From Nocardiopsis sp. FR4 (GTDB lineage: Bacteria > Actinomycetota > Actinomycetes > Streptosporangiales > Streptosporangiaceae): a stretch of 64,000 nt of DNA. The translations under genes and the position numbers were made by a program. Below the pieces are notes generated by a model that searched no databases, was not told the origin of the DNA, and saw only the letters and a program-made list of their open reading frames with translations. The DNA lies in contig NZ_ML776454.1 in NCBI RefSeq assembly GCF_009830945.1, positions 373,240 through 437,239 of the forward strand. Direction: 5' to 3'. The first letter of the stretch is position 1, and each line of letters opens with the position of its first letter. Shown piece after piece: positions 37,889 through 46,820 of the stretch.

Positions 37889-38851
37889 ATGCCTGCACCC
37901 GCCCTGCTCACGATCATCGTCGGGGACGAGGAACTCCTCGTCGACCGGGCCGTCGCCGCGGTCGTCGCGGCGGCCCGTGAGGCCGACCCCGGAGTCGACG
38001 TCCACGACCTGGTGCCCGCCCAGGTGGGGATGTCCACGCTGGCCGAGGTCACCTCGCCCTCCCTGTTCGGGGACCGCCGGGTGGTGGTGCTGCGCTCGGC
38101 CCAGGACCTGACCAAGGACCTGGCCCAGACCGTCACCGACTACCTCGCCGACCCCGCCGACGACGTCAACCTGGTGCTCACCCACGCGGGCGGCAACAAG
38201 GGCAAGGCGCTGCTGCAGGCGGCGCTCAAGGCGGGCGCGCAGCGCGTGGACTGCAAGGGGCCGAGCAAGCCAGCCGAGCGGGTGGCCTTCGTCCGGAGCG
38301 AGTTCTCCCAGGCCGGGCGCCAGATCACCGCCGACGCCGCGCAGGCGCTGGTGGACGCGGTCGGCAGCGAGCTGCGCGAGATCGCCGCGGCCTGCACCCA
38401 GCTGATCGCCGACACCCAGGGCCGGGTGGACGCGGAGGCGGTGGCCCGCTACCACTCCGGCAAGGCCGAGGCCTCGGGGTTCACCGTGGCCGACCGCGCC
38501 GTGGAGGGCCGCCTGCCCGAGGCGCTCGAACAGCTGCGCTGGTCGCTGGCGGTGGGGACCGCCCCGGTGCTGATCAACAGTGCCCTGGCCGGTGCGGTGC
38601 GCGGCATCGCCGTGGCCGCCCAGCCGCCGCGCGGCACCTCCGAGGCGGAGCTGGCCAAGCGGGCCAAGGTGCCGCCGTGGAAGCTGCGCACCCTGCGCCA
38701 GCAGGCCCGGGGCTGGAGCACCGCGGGGATCACCCGGGCCATGGCCGTGGTCGCCGAGACCGACGCGCTGATCAAGGGCGCCGGGCGCGACCCGGAGTAC
38801 GCGCTGGAGCGCGCGGTCATCGAGATCGCCCGCGCCCGCGCCGCCCGCTGA
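37889..38851 (+). CDS. holA: DNA polymerase III subunit delta
   Basis: A 320-residue clamp-loader delta subunit. Begins LLTIIVGDEELLVDRAVAAV, with the typical SLFGDRRVVVLRSAQDL block and a C-terminal collar domain (LAKRAKVPPWKLRTLRQQAR). Opens the sliding clamp at the replication fork. ATG 37889 has a -10-like CATGCT six bases upstream, so it may be leaderless or read through from comEC 41 bases upstream. Confidence 0.95.
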   Translation: MPAPALLTIIVGDEELLVDRAVAAVVAAAREADPGVDVHDLVPAQVGMSTLAEVTSPSLFGDRRVVVLRSAQDLTKDLAQTVTDYLADPADDVNLVLTHAGGNKGKALLQAALKAGAQRVDCKGPSKPAERVAFVRSEFSQAGRQITADAAQALVDAVGSELREIAAACTQLIADTQGRVDAEAVARYHSGKAEASGFTVADRAVEGRLPEALEQLRWSLAVGTAPVLINSALAGAVRGIAVAAQPPRGTSEAELAKRAKVPPWKLRTLRQQARGWSTAGITRAMAVVAETDALIKGAGRDPEYALERAVIEIARARAAR

Positions 38852-38905
38852 ACGCACCGAGGCGGGGTGAAGGGGCCGGGGAACACCACGCGCCCGCGGG
38901 GAAGC

Positions 38906-40114
38906 TCAGCGGATGGTCTTGCCGCCCTGCCACACGCGCAGGGTGTTCAGCCCCATCGACCAGGCGAAGGCGCCCTCGTGGTCGGCGTCCCACTGGACCA
39001 GGTCGGCCAGACTGCCGGGGGTGAGCATGCCGCGGTCGGTCAGGCCCAGGGCCCGGGCGCCGCCCACGGTGGCGGCGTGCAGCGCCTCCCGGACGGTCAT
39101 CTCGAACATGGAGATGGCCAGTGAGACCACCAGCGGCATCGACATCGTCCCGGACTGGCCGGGGTTGTGGTCGGTGCCCAGGCCGATCGGCACGCCGTGG
39201 TCGAGCAGGGCCCGCACCGGCGGGGTGCGGCGCTCGTGCAGCGAGGTGGTGGGGCAGGCCACCACGGGGGTGCGGGTGGCTGCCAGGGCCAGGACGTCGT
39301 TCTCGTCGGTCTCGTGCAGCAGGTCCACCGAGGAGCAGCCCAGCTCGGTGGCCATGCGCACGGCGCCGTGCCGGGGACGGGAGCAGGCGTGCAGGGTGGT
39401 GCGCAGCCCCACCGACTGGCCCACGCCCAGGAGCATCCGGGCGTCCTCGGTGGTGAACTGCTGGTTGTCGCAGTACACGTCCACCCCGTCGGCCCCGGCC
39501 AGGGCGGCGTCGCTGAGCCAGGAGGCGGCGGTGGCCACGTACTCACGGGGACGGCCGAAGAACTCGGGCGGCACCCCGTGCGCGGGGAAGAAGGTCACGT
39601 GCAGCCGCGGCATGCCGGGTTCCTCCTCCAGCGAGCGCAGCAGGCGCACGTCGGCGAGTTCGCCGTCCCGCGTCAGGTGGTAGCCGGTCTTGGCCTCCAC
39701 GGTGGTGCTGCCGGTCAGCACCCAGTGCCGGAGCCGTTCACGGACGGCGTTGCAGAGCGTCCACGGGTCGGTGCCCCGCGTGATGGTGACGGTCGTGGAG
39801 ACACCGCCCCCGGCCGCGAAGATGTCCCCCTTGGAGGCGCCCTTGGCCCACATGGCGACCTCGGCGTAGCGGTCGCCCGCGTACACCGGGTGGCAGTGGG
39901 CGTCGACCAGACCGGGGGTGATCATGCCGCCACCGATGTTGATGACGTCGTCGACGTCGGTGAGGTCCTCCACCACGCCGGGGAGGCGCTGGGGCAGCTC
40001 GGCAGCGGGGCCCACCCAGGCCACGCGGTCGTCGTCCATCAGGAGTGCGGCCTTGGTGATCAGCTCGTACCCGGTCCACAGTCGACCGATGTTGCTGAGG
40101 AGTACCACCGCCAT
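38906..40114 (-). CDS. Imidazolonepropionase-like amidohydrolase
   Basis: 402 residues of the amidohydrolase superfamily. The metal site is visible: GLVDAHCHPVYAGD, H in LHACSRPRHG, and GLGTDHNPGQSGTMSMPLV. The arrangement GTDxNPG with a hydrophobic helix EALHAATVGGARALGL is closest to HutI (imidazolonepropionase of histidine breakdown). No other hut gene is present here, so the substrate is uncertain; other cyclic ureides are possible. ATG 40114 has no clear ribosome site. It is convergent with holA and separates two housekeeping blocks. Confidence 0.75.
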   Translation of the reverse strand: MAVVLLSNIGRLWTGYELITKAALLMDDDRVAWVGPAAELPQRLPGVVEDLTDVDDVINIGGGMITPGLVDAHCHPVYAGDRYAEVAMWAKGASKGDIFAAGGGVSTTVTITRGTDPWTLCNAVRERLRHWVLTGSTTVEAKTGYHLTRDGELADVRLLRSLEEEPGMPRLHVTFFPAHGVPPEFFGRPREYVATAASWLSDAALAGADGVDVYCDNQQFTTEDARMLLGVGQSVGLRTTLHACSRPRHGAVRMATELGCSSVDLLHETDENDVLALAATRTPVVACPTTSLHERRTPPVRALLDHGVPIGLGTDHNPGQSGTMSMPLVVSLAISMFEMTVREALHAATVGGARALGLTDRGMLTPGSLADLVQWDADHEGAFAWSMGLNTLRVWQGGKTIR

Positions 40115-40412
40115 GGATGCGTCCCCCGTCGGTCAGATCCGCCGCCGCGGCGGGAGAACGCGGTCGTGGGGTGCACGGGCGGACATGGCGACCTCGTATC
40201 TGGAACGGTCCGACGGAGCCTGGAGGCGGCCGCACGACCGCCACGGTGCCGGACGGTGGAGGAGGTGTCGGCTGTCGCGGGACAGCGGCCACTGGCGGCC
40301 GGTGCTCCAAAACCGTAGTCCATCCGCGGAGTCCGTGTACACCTCCCCCGTGGACGAATGCGAGCGCCTCGGAGCAAAACTCGCGAGTTCACACCGTGAT
40401 GAGCACCACGAC
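40115..40412. other. Intergenic region upstream of the HutI-like gene
   Basis: About 300 bases between the HutI-like start and the hflX terminator. It is less GC-rich near 40310-40400. It should hold the promoter of the HutI-like gene, but I see no convincing gene, operator or RNA in it. Confidence 0.4.
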
Positions 40413-40450
40413 GGAACCGGGGCGCCCCCGATCGGAGGCGCCCCGGTTCC
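40413..40450 (-). terminator. hflX terminator
   Basis: GGAACCGGGGCGCC and GGCGCCCCGGTTCC form a perfect 14-bp stem with a ten-base loop, beginning eight bases beyond the hflX stop. No T-run follows. Confidence 0.75.
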
Positions 40451-40457
40451 GGGCAGG

Positions 40458-41981
40458 TCAGGCCGTGCTGGGCGTGTACTCGTTGAGCCTGGACGCGAGC
40501 AGCTCGGGGACGAAGGCGTGCAGGGCCGTTCCCTCCGCGGTGTGCTCCTCGCTGAGGATGCGCCCCTCCTCGTGCACCCATGCGACGAGGTCGCCGCGCG
40601 AGTAGGGCACGAGCACGCGCACCTCGTGCGCCAGCTCGGGCAGCGCTTCGGCCAGGGCCGTCACCAGCTCGGGGACGCCCTGTCCGGTGCGGGCCGAGAC
40701 CTCGACCATGTCCGGGTAGCGGGTGCGCAGCGTCCGGAGCACGTCCGGGTCGGCCGCGTCCACCTTGTTGACCACGATGAGCTCGGGCACGTCGGTGGCG
40801 TCGATGTCGGCGAACACCTCGCGGACGGCGCTGATCTGGCTCTCGGGGTCGGGGTGGGACCCGTCGATCACGTGCAGGACCAGGTCGGCGTCGGCGACCT
40901 CCTCCAGGGTGGAGCGGAAGGCCTCCACCAGCTGGTGCGGCAGGTGCCGGACGAAGCCGACGGTGTCGCTGAGGGTGAAGCCGCGGCCGTCGGGCGTGCG
41001 CGCCTGGCGGACGGTCGGGTCCAGGGTGGCGAACAGGGCGTTCTCGACCAGGACCCCGGCGCCGGTCAGCCGGTTGAGCAGGCTCGACTTGCCCGCGTTG
41101 GTGTACCCGGCGATGGCCACCGAGGGCACCTCGCGGGTGCGCCGGACGTCGCGCTTGACGTCGCGCGCGGTGCGCATGTGCGCGAGCTGTCGGCGCAGCT
41201 TGGCCATCTTGTCGTTGATGCGCCGGCGGTCGGTCTCGATCTTGGTCTCACCGGGACCGCGCAGGCCCACGCCGCCGCCCGCGCCGCCACCGCCGGAGCC
41301 GCCGGCCTGACGGGACAGGGAGTCACCCCAGCCGCGCAGTCGGGGCAGCAGGTAGTTGAGCTGGGCGAGTTCGACCTGTGCCTTGCCCTCGCTGCTGCGG
41401 GCGTGCTGGGCGAAGATGTCCAGGATCAGGGCGGTGCGGTCGATCACCTTGACCTTGACCACGTCCTCCAGCTGGCGCAGCTGGCCCGGGGTGAGCTCTC
41501 CGTCGCAGATCACGGTGTCGGCGCCGGTGGCCTCCACGATGTCGCGCAGTTCGGCGGCCTTGCCCTTGCCGACGTAGGTGGCGGGGTCGGGCTTGGAGCG
41601 GCGCTGGGTGAGCCCCTCCAGGACCAGGGCGCCCGCCGTCTCGGACAGGGCGGCCAGCTCGACGAGAGAGTTGTCGGCGTCGGCCTGGGTCCCGTGGGTC
41701 CACACGCCGATGAGTACGACGCGCTCCAGGCGCAGGGAGCGGTACTCGACCTCGGTGACGTCGGTGAGCTCGGTGGACAGGCCCTGGACGCGGCGCAGCG
41801 CGTGACGGTCGGCGAGTTCCATCTCGCCCTGGTCGGGCACGTTGTTCGGGTCGTGGTAGCGCTCGCCGCCGGTGTCCCGGGACGCATCGGTTGCGTTGAC
41901 CCCGTCCCCGACGGTGATCGCCTCGCGGAACTCGTCCTCGGCCTCGGGCCGGGCGTTTCCGCGGGTGTGAGCTGTATTCAT
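40458..41981 (-). CDS. hflX: Ribosome-associated GTPase HflX
   Basis: A 507-residue GTPase that splits stalled or heat-damaged ribosomes. The N-terminal HflX domain (LVELAALSETAGALVLEGLT, PATYVGKGKAAELRD) is followed by a Gly-rich stretch (GGSGGGGAGGG), then the G domain with GYTNAGKSSLLNRL, DTVGFVRHLP and NKVDAADPD. The first 65 residues are polar and variable, as in actinobacterial members. In related genomes dapF and miaA follow closely; here aceB and glcDEF lie in between. Confidence 0.95.
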   Translation of the reverse strand: MNTAHTRGNARPEAEDEFREAITVGDGVNATDASRDTGGERYHDPNNVPDQGEMELADRHALRRVQGLSTELTDVTEVEYRSLRLERVVLIGVWTHGTQADADNSLVELAALSETAGALVLEGLTQRRSKPDPATYVGKGKAAELRDIVEATGADTVICDGELTPGQLRQLEDVVKVKVIDRTALILDIFAQHARSSEGKAQVELAQLNYLLPRLRGWGDSLSRQAGGSGGGGAGGGVGLRGPGETKIETDRRRINDKMAKLRRQLAHMRTARDVKRDVRRTREVPSVAIAGYTNAGKSSLLNRLTGAGVLVENALFATLDPTVRQARTPDGRGFTLSDTVGFVRHLPHQLVEAFRSTLEEVADADLVLHVIDGSHPDPESQISAVREVFADIDATDVPELIVVNKVDAADPDVLRTLRTRYPDMVEVSARTGQGVPELVTALAEALPELAHEVRVLVPYSRGDLVAWVHEEGRILSEEHTAEGTALHAFVPELLASRLNEYTPSTA

Positions 41982-42314
41982 ATCCCTCCAGGTGGGTCAA
42001 CGTGTCCGCCGCCGCTATTCTTCCCGCGGCGGGGCGCGTGCCCTCTCGATGGTGGCACCTCGCCGCCGTCGGGGCATCCGAATTATCGCAGGCCACGTGA
42101 GCAGGACCACGCTGCCTACCGCGGAGGCAGACTGGTCCGGACATCGCGTAAGGCCAAGGAATCGGACTTTTGCCAAGGAAATTTTTACGACCTTGCCCTG
42201 GCGGGAAACTTCCCCGTCATGTGAGACACGTGCGACGTTGACCGCCGGACGAACCGGGCGGTAACTTCGTTTTCCACATACCAGAAGCTTATTTCGTATT
42301 GCGGAAGGTTTTCC
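41982..42314. promoter_or_regulatory. Divergent control region between hflX and aceB
   Basis: A 333-base region, noticeably AT-richer from 42160. It contains GGAAGGTTTTCC (42303-42314), an imperfect GGAA-N4-TTCC dyad that directly abuts the aceB ATG and also supplies the ribosome site GGAAGG. The GGAA/TTCC layout recalls IclR-family operators. Promoters for both genes must be here; I cannot place them reliably. Confidence 0.4.
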
Positions 42315-43919
42315 ATGGGCGCCACGCACGGGGTCGAGGTCACCGGCCCCCTCCACGACCGCTTCGACGAGATCCTCACCGAGGACGCGCTCACGCTCGT
42401 CGCCGAGCTGCACCGCACCTTCGAGGAGCGCCGCCAGGAGCTCCTCGCCGCGCGCGTGGCCCGGCAGGAGCAGATCTCGGCGGGGGTCGACCTCGACTTC
42501 CTCCCCGAGACCAAGCACATCCGCGAGGACGACAGCTGGCGGGTCGCGCCGCCCGCCCCGGGCATCACCGACCGGCGGGTCGAGATCACCGGCCCCACCG
42601 ACCGCAAGATGACCGTCAACGCGCTCAACTCCGGCGCCAAGGTGTGGCTGGCCGACTTCGAGGACGCCAACACCCCGCTGTGGGAGAACATGATCGGCGG
42701 GCAGCTCAACCTGCGCGACGCGCTCGACCGCACGATCGACTTCACCTCCCCCCAGGGCAAGACCTACGCCCTGAAGGAGGACGGCGAGCTCGCCACCATC
42801 GTCGTGCGCCCGCGCGGCTGGCACCTGGACGAGAAGCACATCCTGGTGGACGGCCAGCGCGTCAGCGGCGGCGTCGTCGACTTCGCGCTCTACTTCTTCC
42901 ACTGCGCCCAGCGCCAGCTGGACAAGGGCAAGGGGCCCTACTTCTACCTGCCCAAGATGCAGAGTCACCTCGAGGCGCGGCTGTGGAACGACATCTTCGT
43001 CCTGGCCCAGGAACGCCTCGGGATCCCGCGCGGCACCATCCGCGCCACCTGCCTGATCGAGACCATCCCGGCCGCCTTCGAGATGGAGGAGATCCTCTAC
43101 GAGCTGCGCGAGCACTCCGCGGGGCTCAACGCGGGCCGCTGGGACTACCTCTTCAGCATCATCAAGACCCACCGCACCCGCGGTCGCGGCTTCCTGCTCC
43201 CCGAGCGCAACGCCGTCACCATGACCGCGCCGATGATGCGCGCCTACACCGAACTGCTGGTCAAGACCTGCCACAAGCGCGGCGCGCACGCCATCGGCGG
43301 CATGGCCGCCTTCATCCCCTCCCGCCGGGACGAGGAGGTCAACCGGGTCGCCTTCGCCAAGGTCCGCGACGACAAGTCCCGCGAGTCCGCCGACGGCTTC
43401 GACGGCTCCTGGGTGGCCCACCCCGACCTGGTCCCGGTCGCCATGGAGGTCTTCGACGGCGTCCTGGGCGACCGGCCCAACCAGATCGACAAGCAGCGCC
43501 CGGAGGTGGAGGTCTCCGCCGCCGACCTGCTCGCCGTGGGCCGCACCGGAGGCGGCGTCACCGTCCCGGGCCTGCGCAACAACATCAACGTGGCCCTGCA
43601 GTACCTGGCGGCGTGGATGGGCGGCAACGGCGCGGTGGCCATCCACAACCTGATGGAGGACGCCGCCACGGCCGAGATCTCGCGCTCGCAGATCTGGCAG
43701 TGGCTGCACAACGACATCACGCTGGACGACGGCCCCAAGGTCACCGCCGAGCTGGTCCGCCAGCTCATCGACGAGGAGCTGGCCGCCATCCGCCAGGCCC
43801 GGGGCGAGCACTTCGACGAGGAGCTGTTCGCACAGGCCACCGAGCTGTTCACCGAGGTGGCGCTCGCCGACGAGTACGTCGACTTCCTGACGCTGCCCGC
43901 CTACGAGCGCATGCCGTAG
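42315..43919 (+). CDS. aceB: Malate synthase A
   Basis: A 534-residue enzyme condensing glyoxylate and acetyl-CoA to malate. Family blocks are VNALNSGAKVWLADFEDAN, FYLPKMQSHLEARLWNDIF, RATCLIETIPAAFEMEEIL, ELREHSAGLNAGRWDYLFS and VAIHNLMEDAATAEISRSQ. Length is that of the A isoform. It ends YERMP without a peroxisomal-type tail. Lies upstream of glcDEF, whose product glyoxylate it would consume; a hairpin separates them. No isocitrate lyase gene is nearby, so glycolate or ureides rather than acetate may supply its substrate. Confidence 0.96.
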   Translation: MGATHGVEVTGPLHDRFDEILTEDALTLVAELHRTFEERRQELLAARVARQEQISAGVDLDFLPETKHIREDDSWRVAPPAPGITDRRVEITGPTDRKMTVNALNSGAKVWLADFEDANTPLWENMIGGQLNLRDALDRTIDFTSPQGKTYALKEDGELATIVVRPRGWHLDEKHILVDGQRVSGGVVDFALYFFHCAQRQLDKGKGPYFYLPKMQSHLEARLWNDIFVLAQERLGIPRGTIRATCLIETIPAAFEMEEILYELREHSAGLNAGRWDYLFSIIKTHRTRGRGFLLPERNAVTMTAPMMRAYTELLVKTCHKRGAHAIGGMAAFIPSRRDEEVNRVAFAKVRDDKSRESADGFDGSWVAHPDLVPVAMEVFDGVLGDRPNQIDKQRPEVEVSAADLLAVGRTGGGVTVPGLRNNINVALQYLAAWMGGNGAVAIHNLMEDAATAEISRSQIWQWLHNDITLDDGPKVTAELVRQLIDEELAAIRQARGEHFDEELFAQATELFTEVALADEYVDFLTLPAYERMP

Positions 43920-43941
43920 ATTCGCGACATTTTTCGCGAAA

Positions 43942-43957
43942 CGGAAAGCAGTTTCCG
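43942..43957. promoter_or_regulatory. Candidate IclR-type operator before glcDEF
   Basis: CGGAAAGCAGTTTCCG is a perfect 6-4-6 inverted repeat. IclR-family operators in E. coli have the form GGAAA-N3-TTTCC; here the spacer is four. A TTTCGCGAAA palindrome lies just upstream (about 43932-43941). Confidence 0.45.
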
Positions 43958-43987
43958 CCGCCCCTCTTGCCTCGGCACGGGGGGCGG
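43958..43987 (+). terminator. Possible aceB terminator
   Basis: CCGCCCC and GGGGCGG pair across a 16-base loop, 38 bases past the aceB stop. The stem is short, so this call is tentative. Confidence 0.35.
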
Positions 43988-44065
43988 TCGTACGTTCGCC
44001 TTGCGAGGCCGCATCCGGCACGTGCGGGACCAGTCCCGTCGGGCCGGTGGAACCGGGAGGCGCCC

Positions 44066-45544
44066 ATGTCCCAGACCGCCCAGACGCAGGCCGTGGCCGC
44101 GCTCGTGCCGCACCTGCGCCGCGTCTGCGGGGATGACGGCGTGCTCACCGACACCGCCCGGCGCCGCACCTACGAGAGCGACGGCCTGACCCACCACCGC
44201 TCCGTGCCCGGCGTCGTCGTGCTCCCCACCACCGCCGACCAGGTCGCCGCCGTGGTGCGCCTGTGCGCCGACAGCGGCGTGCCCTTCGTCCCGCGCGGCG
44301 CGGGCACCGGCCTGTCGGCGGGAGCGCTCCCCCACCCCGGGGGCGTCCTGCTCGTCACCTCGCGTATGCGCCGCGTCCTGGAGATCGACGTCGACAACGA
44401 GTGCGCCGTCGTCGAACCGGGCGTGGCCAACCTCGACGTCACCCGCGCCGCCGCCCCGTACGGCTACTACTACGCCCCCGACCCCTCCAGCCAGCAGGTG
44501 TGCTCGGTGGGCGGCAACGTCGCCGAGAACTCCGGCGGGGCCCACTGCCTCAAGTACGGGTTCACCGTCAACCACGTGCGCGGCCTGGACGTCGTCACCC
44601 CCTCCGGCGAGCGAGTGAGCCTGGGCGGCAAGAACCCCGACGCGCACGGCTACGACCTCGTCGGGGCCTTCGTCGGCTCCGAGGGCACCCTGGGCGTGGC
44701 CACGAGCGTCACCGTCGGCCTGACCCGGGCCCCGGAGCGCACCGTCACCCTGCTCTTCGCGTTCTCCTCGATGGACGCGGGCGGGCAGGCGGTCAGTTCC
44801 ATCATCGCCGCGGGCGTGCTCCCCTCGGCCGTGGAGATGATGGACGCGCTGGCCATCGAGGCGGCGGAGCGGGCCGTGGCCTGCGGCTATCCCGAGGGCG
44901 CCGCCGCCGTGCTCATCGTGGAACTGGACGGGCCCGCGGCCGAGGTCGACGCCCAGGCCATGGCGGTCACCCGCCTGTGCGCCGCGGCGGGCGCCTTCGA
45001 GACCCGCACCGCCAGCGGAGCCGAGGAGCGGGCCCGGATCTGGAAGGGCCGCAAGTCGGCCTTCGCCGCCGTCGGCCGGATCAGCCCGGCCTACATCGTC
45101 CAGGACGGGGTCGTGCCGCGCACCGCCCTGCCCGAGGTGCTGCGCCGGATCACCGAACTGTCCGCCGACAGCGGCATCCGCGTCGCCAACGTCTTCCACG
45201 CCGGGGACGGCAACCTGCACCCGCTCGTGCTCTTCGACGACGCCGAGCCCGGCGCGGCGGAGCGGGCCGAGGAGGTCTCCGGAGCCATCCTGGACCTGTG
45301 CATCGAGCACGGGGGCTCCATCACCGGCGAGCACGGCGTGGGCGTGGACAAGGCGTGCAAGATGCCGCGCATGTACGGGCCCGACGACCTGGCCACCTTC
45401 GACCTGTTCCGCCGGGCCCTGGACCCCGGCGGCATCGCCAACCCGGACAAACTCCTGCCCACCCCGCGCCTGTGCGGTGAGCGCCCGGGGGTGCGCACCG
45501 GGGTGCACCCGCTGGTGGAGTCGGGCCGGGCAGAACAGTTCTGA
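44066..45544 (+). CDS. glcD: Glycolate oxidase FAD subunit GlcD
   Basis: A 492-residue FAD-linked oxidase oxidising glycolate (or D-lactate) to glyoxylate. The PCMH-type FAD domain spans about 45-225 (PFVPRGAGTGLSAGALPH, VCSVGGNVAENSGGAHCLKY, FVGSEGTLGVAT). The C-terminal cap domain ends FHAGDGNLHPL and SITGEHGVGVDKACKM, the substrate and flavin contacts of this family. GGGAGG lies five bases upstream of ATG 44066. First gene of glcDEF. Confidence 0.92.
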   Translation: MSQTAQTQAVAALVPHLRRVCGDDGVLTDTARRRTYESDGLTHHRSVPGVVVLPTTADQVAAVVRLCADSGVPFVPRGAGTGLSAGALPHPGGVLLVTSRMRRVLEIDVDNECAVVEPGVANLDVTRAAAPYGYYYAPDPSSQQVCSVGGNVAENSGGAHCLKYGFTVNHVRGLDVVTPSGERVSLGGKNPDAHGYDLVGAFVGSEGTLGVATSVTVGLTRAPERTVTLLFAFSSMDAGGQAVSSIIAAGVLPSAVEMMDALAIEAAERAVACGYPEGAAAVLIVELDGPAAEVDAQAMAVTRLCAAAGAFETRTASGAEERARIWKGRKSAFAAVGRISPAYIVQDGVVPRTALPEVLRRITELSADSGIRVANVFHAGDGNLHPLVLFDDAEPGAAERAEEVSGAILDLCIEHGGSITGEHGVGVDKACKMPRMYGPDDLATFDLFRRALDPGGIANPDKLLPTPRLCGERPGVRTGVHPLVESGRAEQF

Positions 45545-45579
45545 GACCCCGGAGAGGACGTGGCAGTGGGGGAGGGCGC

Positions 45580-46803
45580 GTGACACTCGCCGAAGGGCTG
45601 GACGCCGGGGGCCGCGCCCCGCGCGCGGGAACCGACGCCGACGCGGTGGGCGGCCTGGTACCCGCACACGTCGTGCGCCCCGCCGACACCGCCGACCTGG
45701 GCCGGGTCCTGGCGAAGGCCGCCGGGCGGGGACTGGCCGTGGTCGCACGCGGGGGCGGCACGGCCCTGGACTGGGGCTCTCCCCCGCGCCGCCTGGACCT
45801 GCTCGTGGACACCACCGGCCTGTCGTGGATCGAGCACATCGCGGGCGACCTGGTGGTGGAGGTCGGCGCGGGCACCCCCGTGGCCGAGCTGTACGACGCG
45901 CTGGCCGCCGCCGGGCAGAGGCTGTCGGCGGACCCCGTGCGGACGGGGGGCACCGTGGGCGGCATGGTGGCCACCGGGGTGAGCGGTCCGCGCCGCCTGC
46001 TCAGCGGGGCACTGCGCGACCTGGTCATCGGCATGACGGTGGTGCGCGCCGACGGCGTGGTGGCCCGCAGCGGCGGCCGGGTGGTCAAGAACGTGGCCGG
46101 GTACGACCTGGCCAAGCTGCACACCGGCGGCCTGGGCACCCTGGGTGTGGTCGCCTCGGTGGCCTTCCGCCTGCACCCGGCTCCCCCGGCCCTGCGCCTG
46201 GTGAGCCGCGCGCCGCGCTCGCCGGAGGAGGCCGAGGAGGCGCTGGCGGCCCTGCGGCGGACCGCGGTGGTTCCCTCGGCGGTGGAGCTGGACCGATCGC
46301 CGGAGGGCGGCTGGCGCCTGAAAGTGGTCCTGGAGGGCACCCCCGACGGCCTGGCCGCCCGGGTGGCCGAGACCGCGCGGGCGCTGGGCGGGGACCCGGA
46401 GGCGGCCGACGCCCTGCCCGGGGACTGGGGCCTGCTGCCCCGGCGGGGCACGCTCGCGCTGGTGTCGGTACCGCCCGCGGAGAGCGTGCGCGCCGCCGCA
46501 CGGGTGGGCGGGCTCGCCGCCTCGGCGGGCGCGCGGGTCCGCGTGCGGGGCTCGCTGCGCACCGGAACGCTGTACGCCTGCCTGCCCCCGGGCACCCCGG
46601 CCGAGGCGGTGCGGGCCGTGGCCGAGGGCGTGCGCGCGCGGCCCGGGTGGTCGGCGACCCTGCTGCGCGCCGAACCGCACGTGCACGACGCGGGGGTGGA
46701 CCCGTGGGGCGAGGTCCCCGGCCTCCCGCTGATGCGCGCGCTCAAGGACTCCTTCGACCCCGACCACCGCTTGGCCCCCGGACGCTTCGCGGGCGGCATC
46801 TGA
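45580..46803 (+). CDS. glcE: Glycolate oxidase FAD-binding subunit GlcE
   Basis: A 407-residue second flavoprotein subunit. The FAD domain reads LAVVARGGGTALDWGSPPRR, VRTGGTVGGMVATGVSGPRR and VKNVAGYDLAKLHTGGLGTL, a GlcE hallmark. The C-terminus ends MRALKDSFDPDHRLAPGRF, as in family members. GTG 45580 follows a GGGGGAGG site. Lies 35 bases after glcD and 17 bases before glcF. Confidence 0.92.
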   Translation: MTLAEGLDAGGRAPRAGTDADAVGGLVPAHVVRPADTADLGRVLAKAAGRGLAVVARGGGTALDWGSPPRRLDLLVDTTGLSWIEHIAGDLVVEVGAGTPVAELYDALAAAGQRLSADPVRTGGTVGGMVATGVSGPRRLLSGALRDLVIGMTVVRADGVVARSGGRVVKNVAGYDLAKLHTGGLGTLGVVASVAFRLHPAPPALRLVSRAPRSPEEAEEALAALRRTAVVPSAVELDRSPEGGWRLKVVLEGTPDGLAARVAETARALGGDPEAADALPGDWGLLPRRGTLALVSVPPAESVRAAARVGGLAASAGARVRVRGSLRTGTLYACLPPGTPAEAVRAVAEGVRARPGWSATLLRAEPHVHDAGVDPWGEVPGLPLMRALKDSFDPDHRLAPGRFAGGI

Positions 46804-46820
46804 CCACCACAGGAGGGTTC

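Noticed and set aside
35391-37898. 835-codon frame on the minus strand opposite comEC
   Set aside because: Arg/Gly/His/Pro-rich translation without domains; antisense shadow of comEC.
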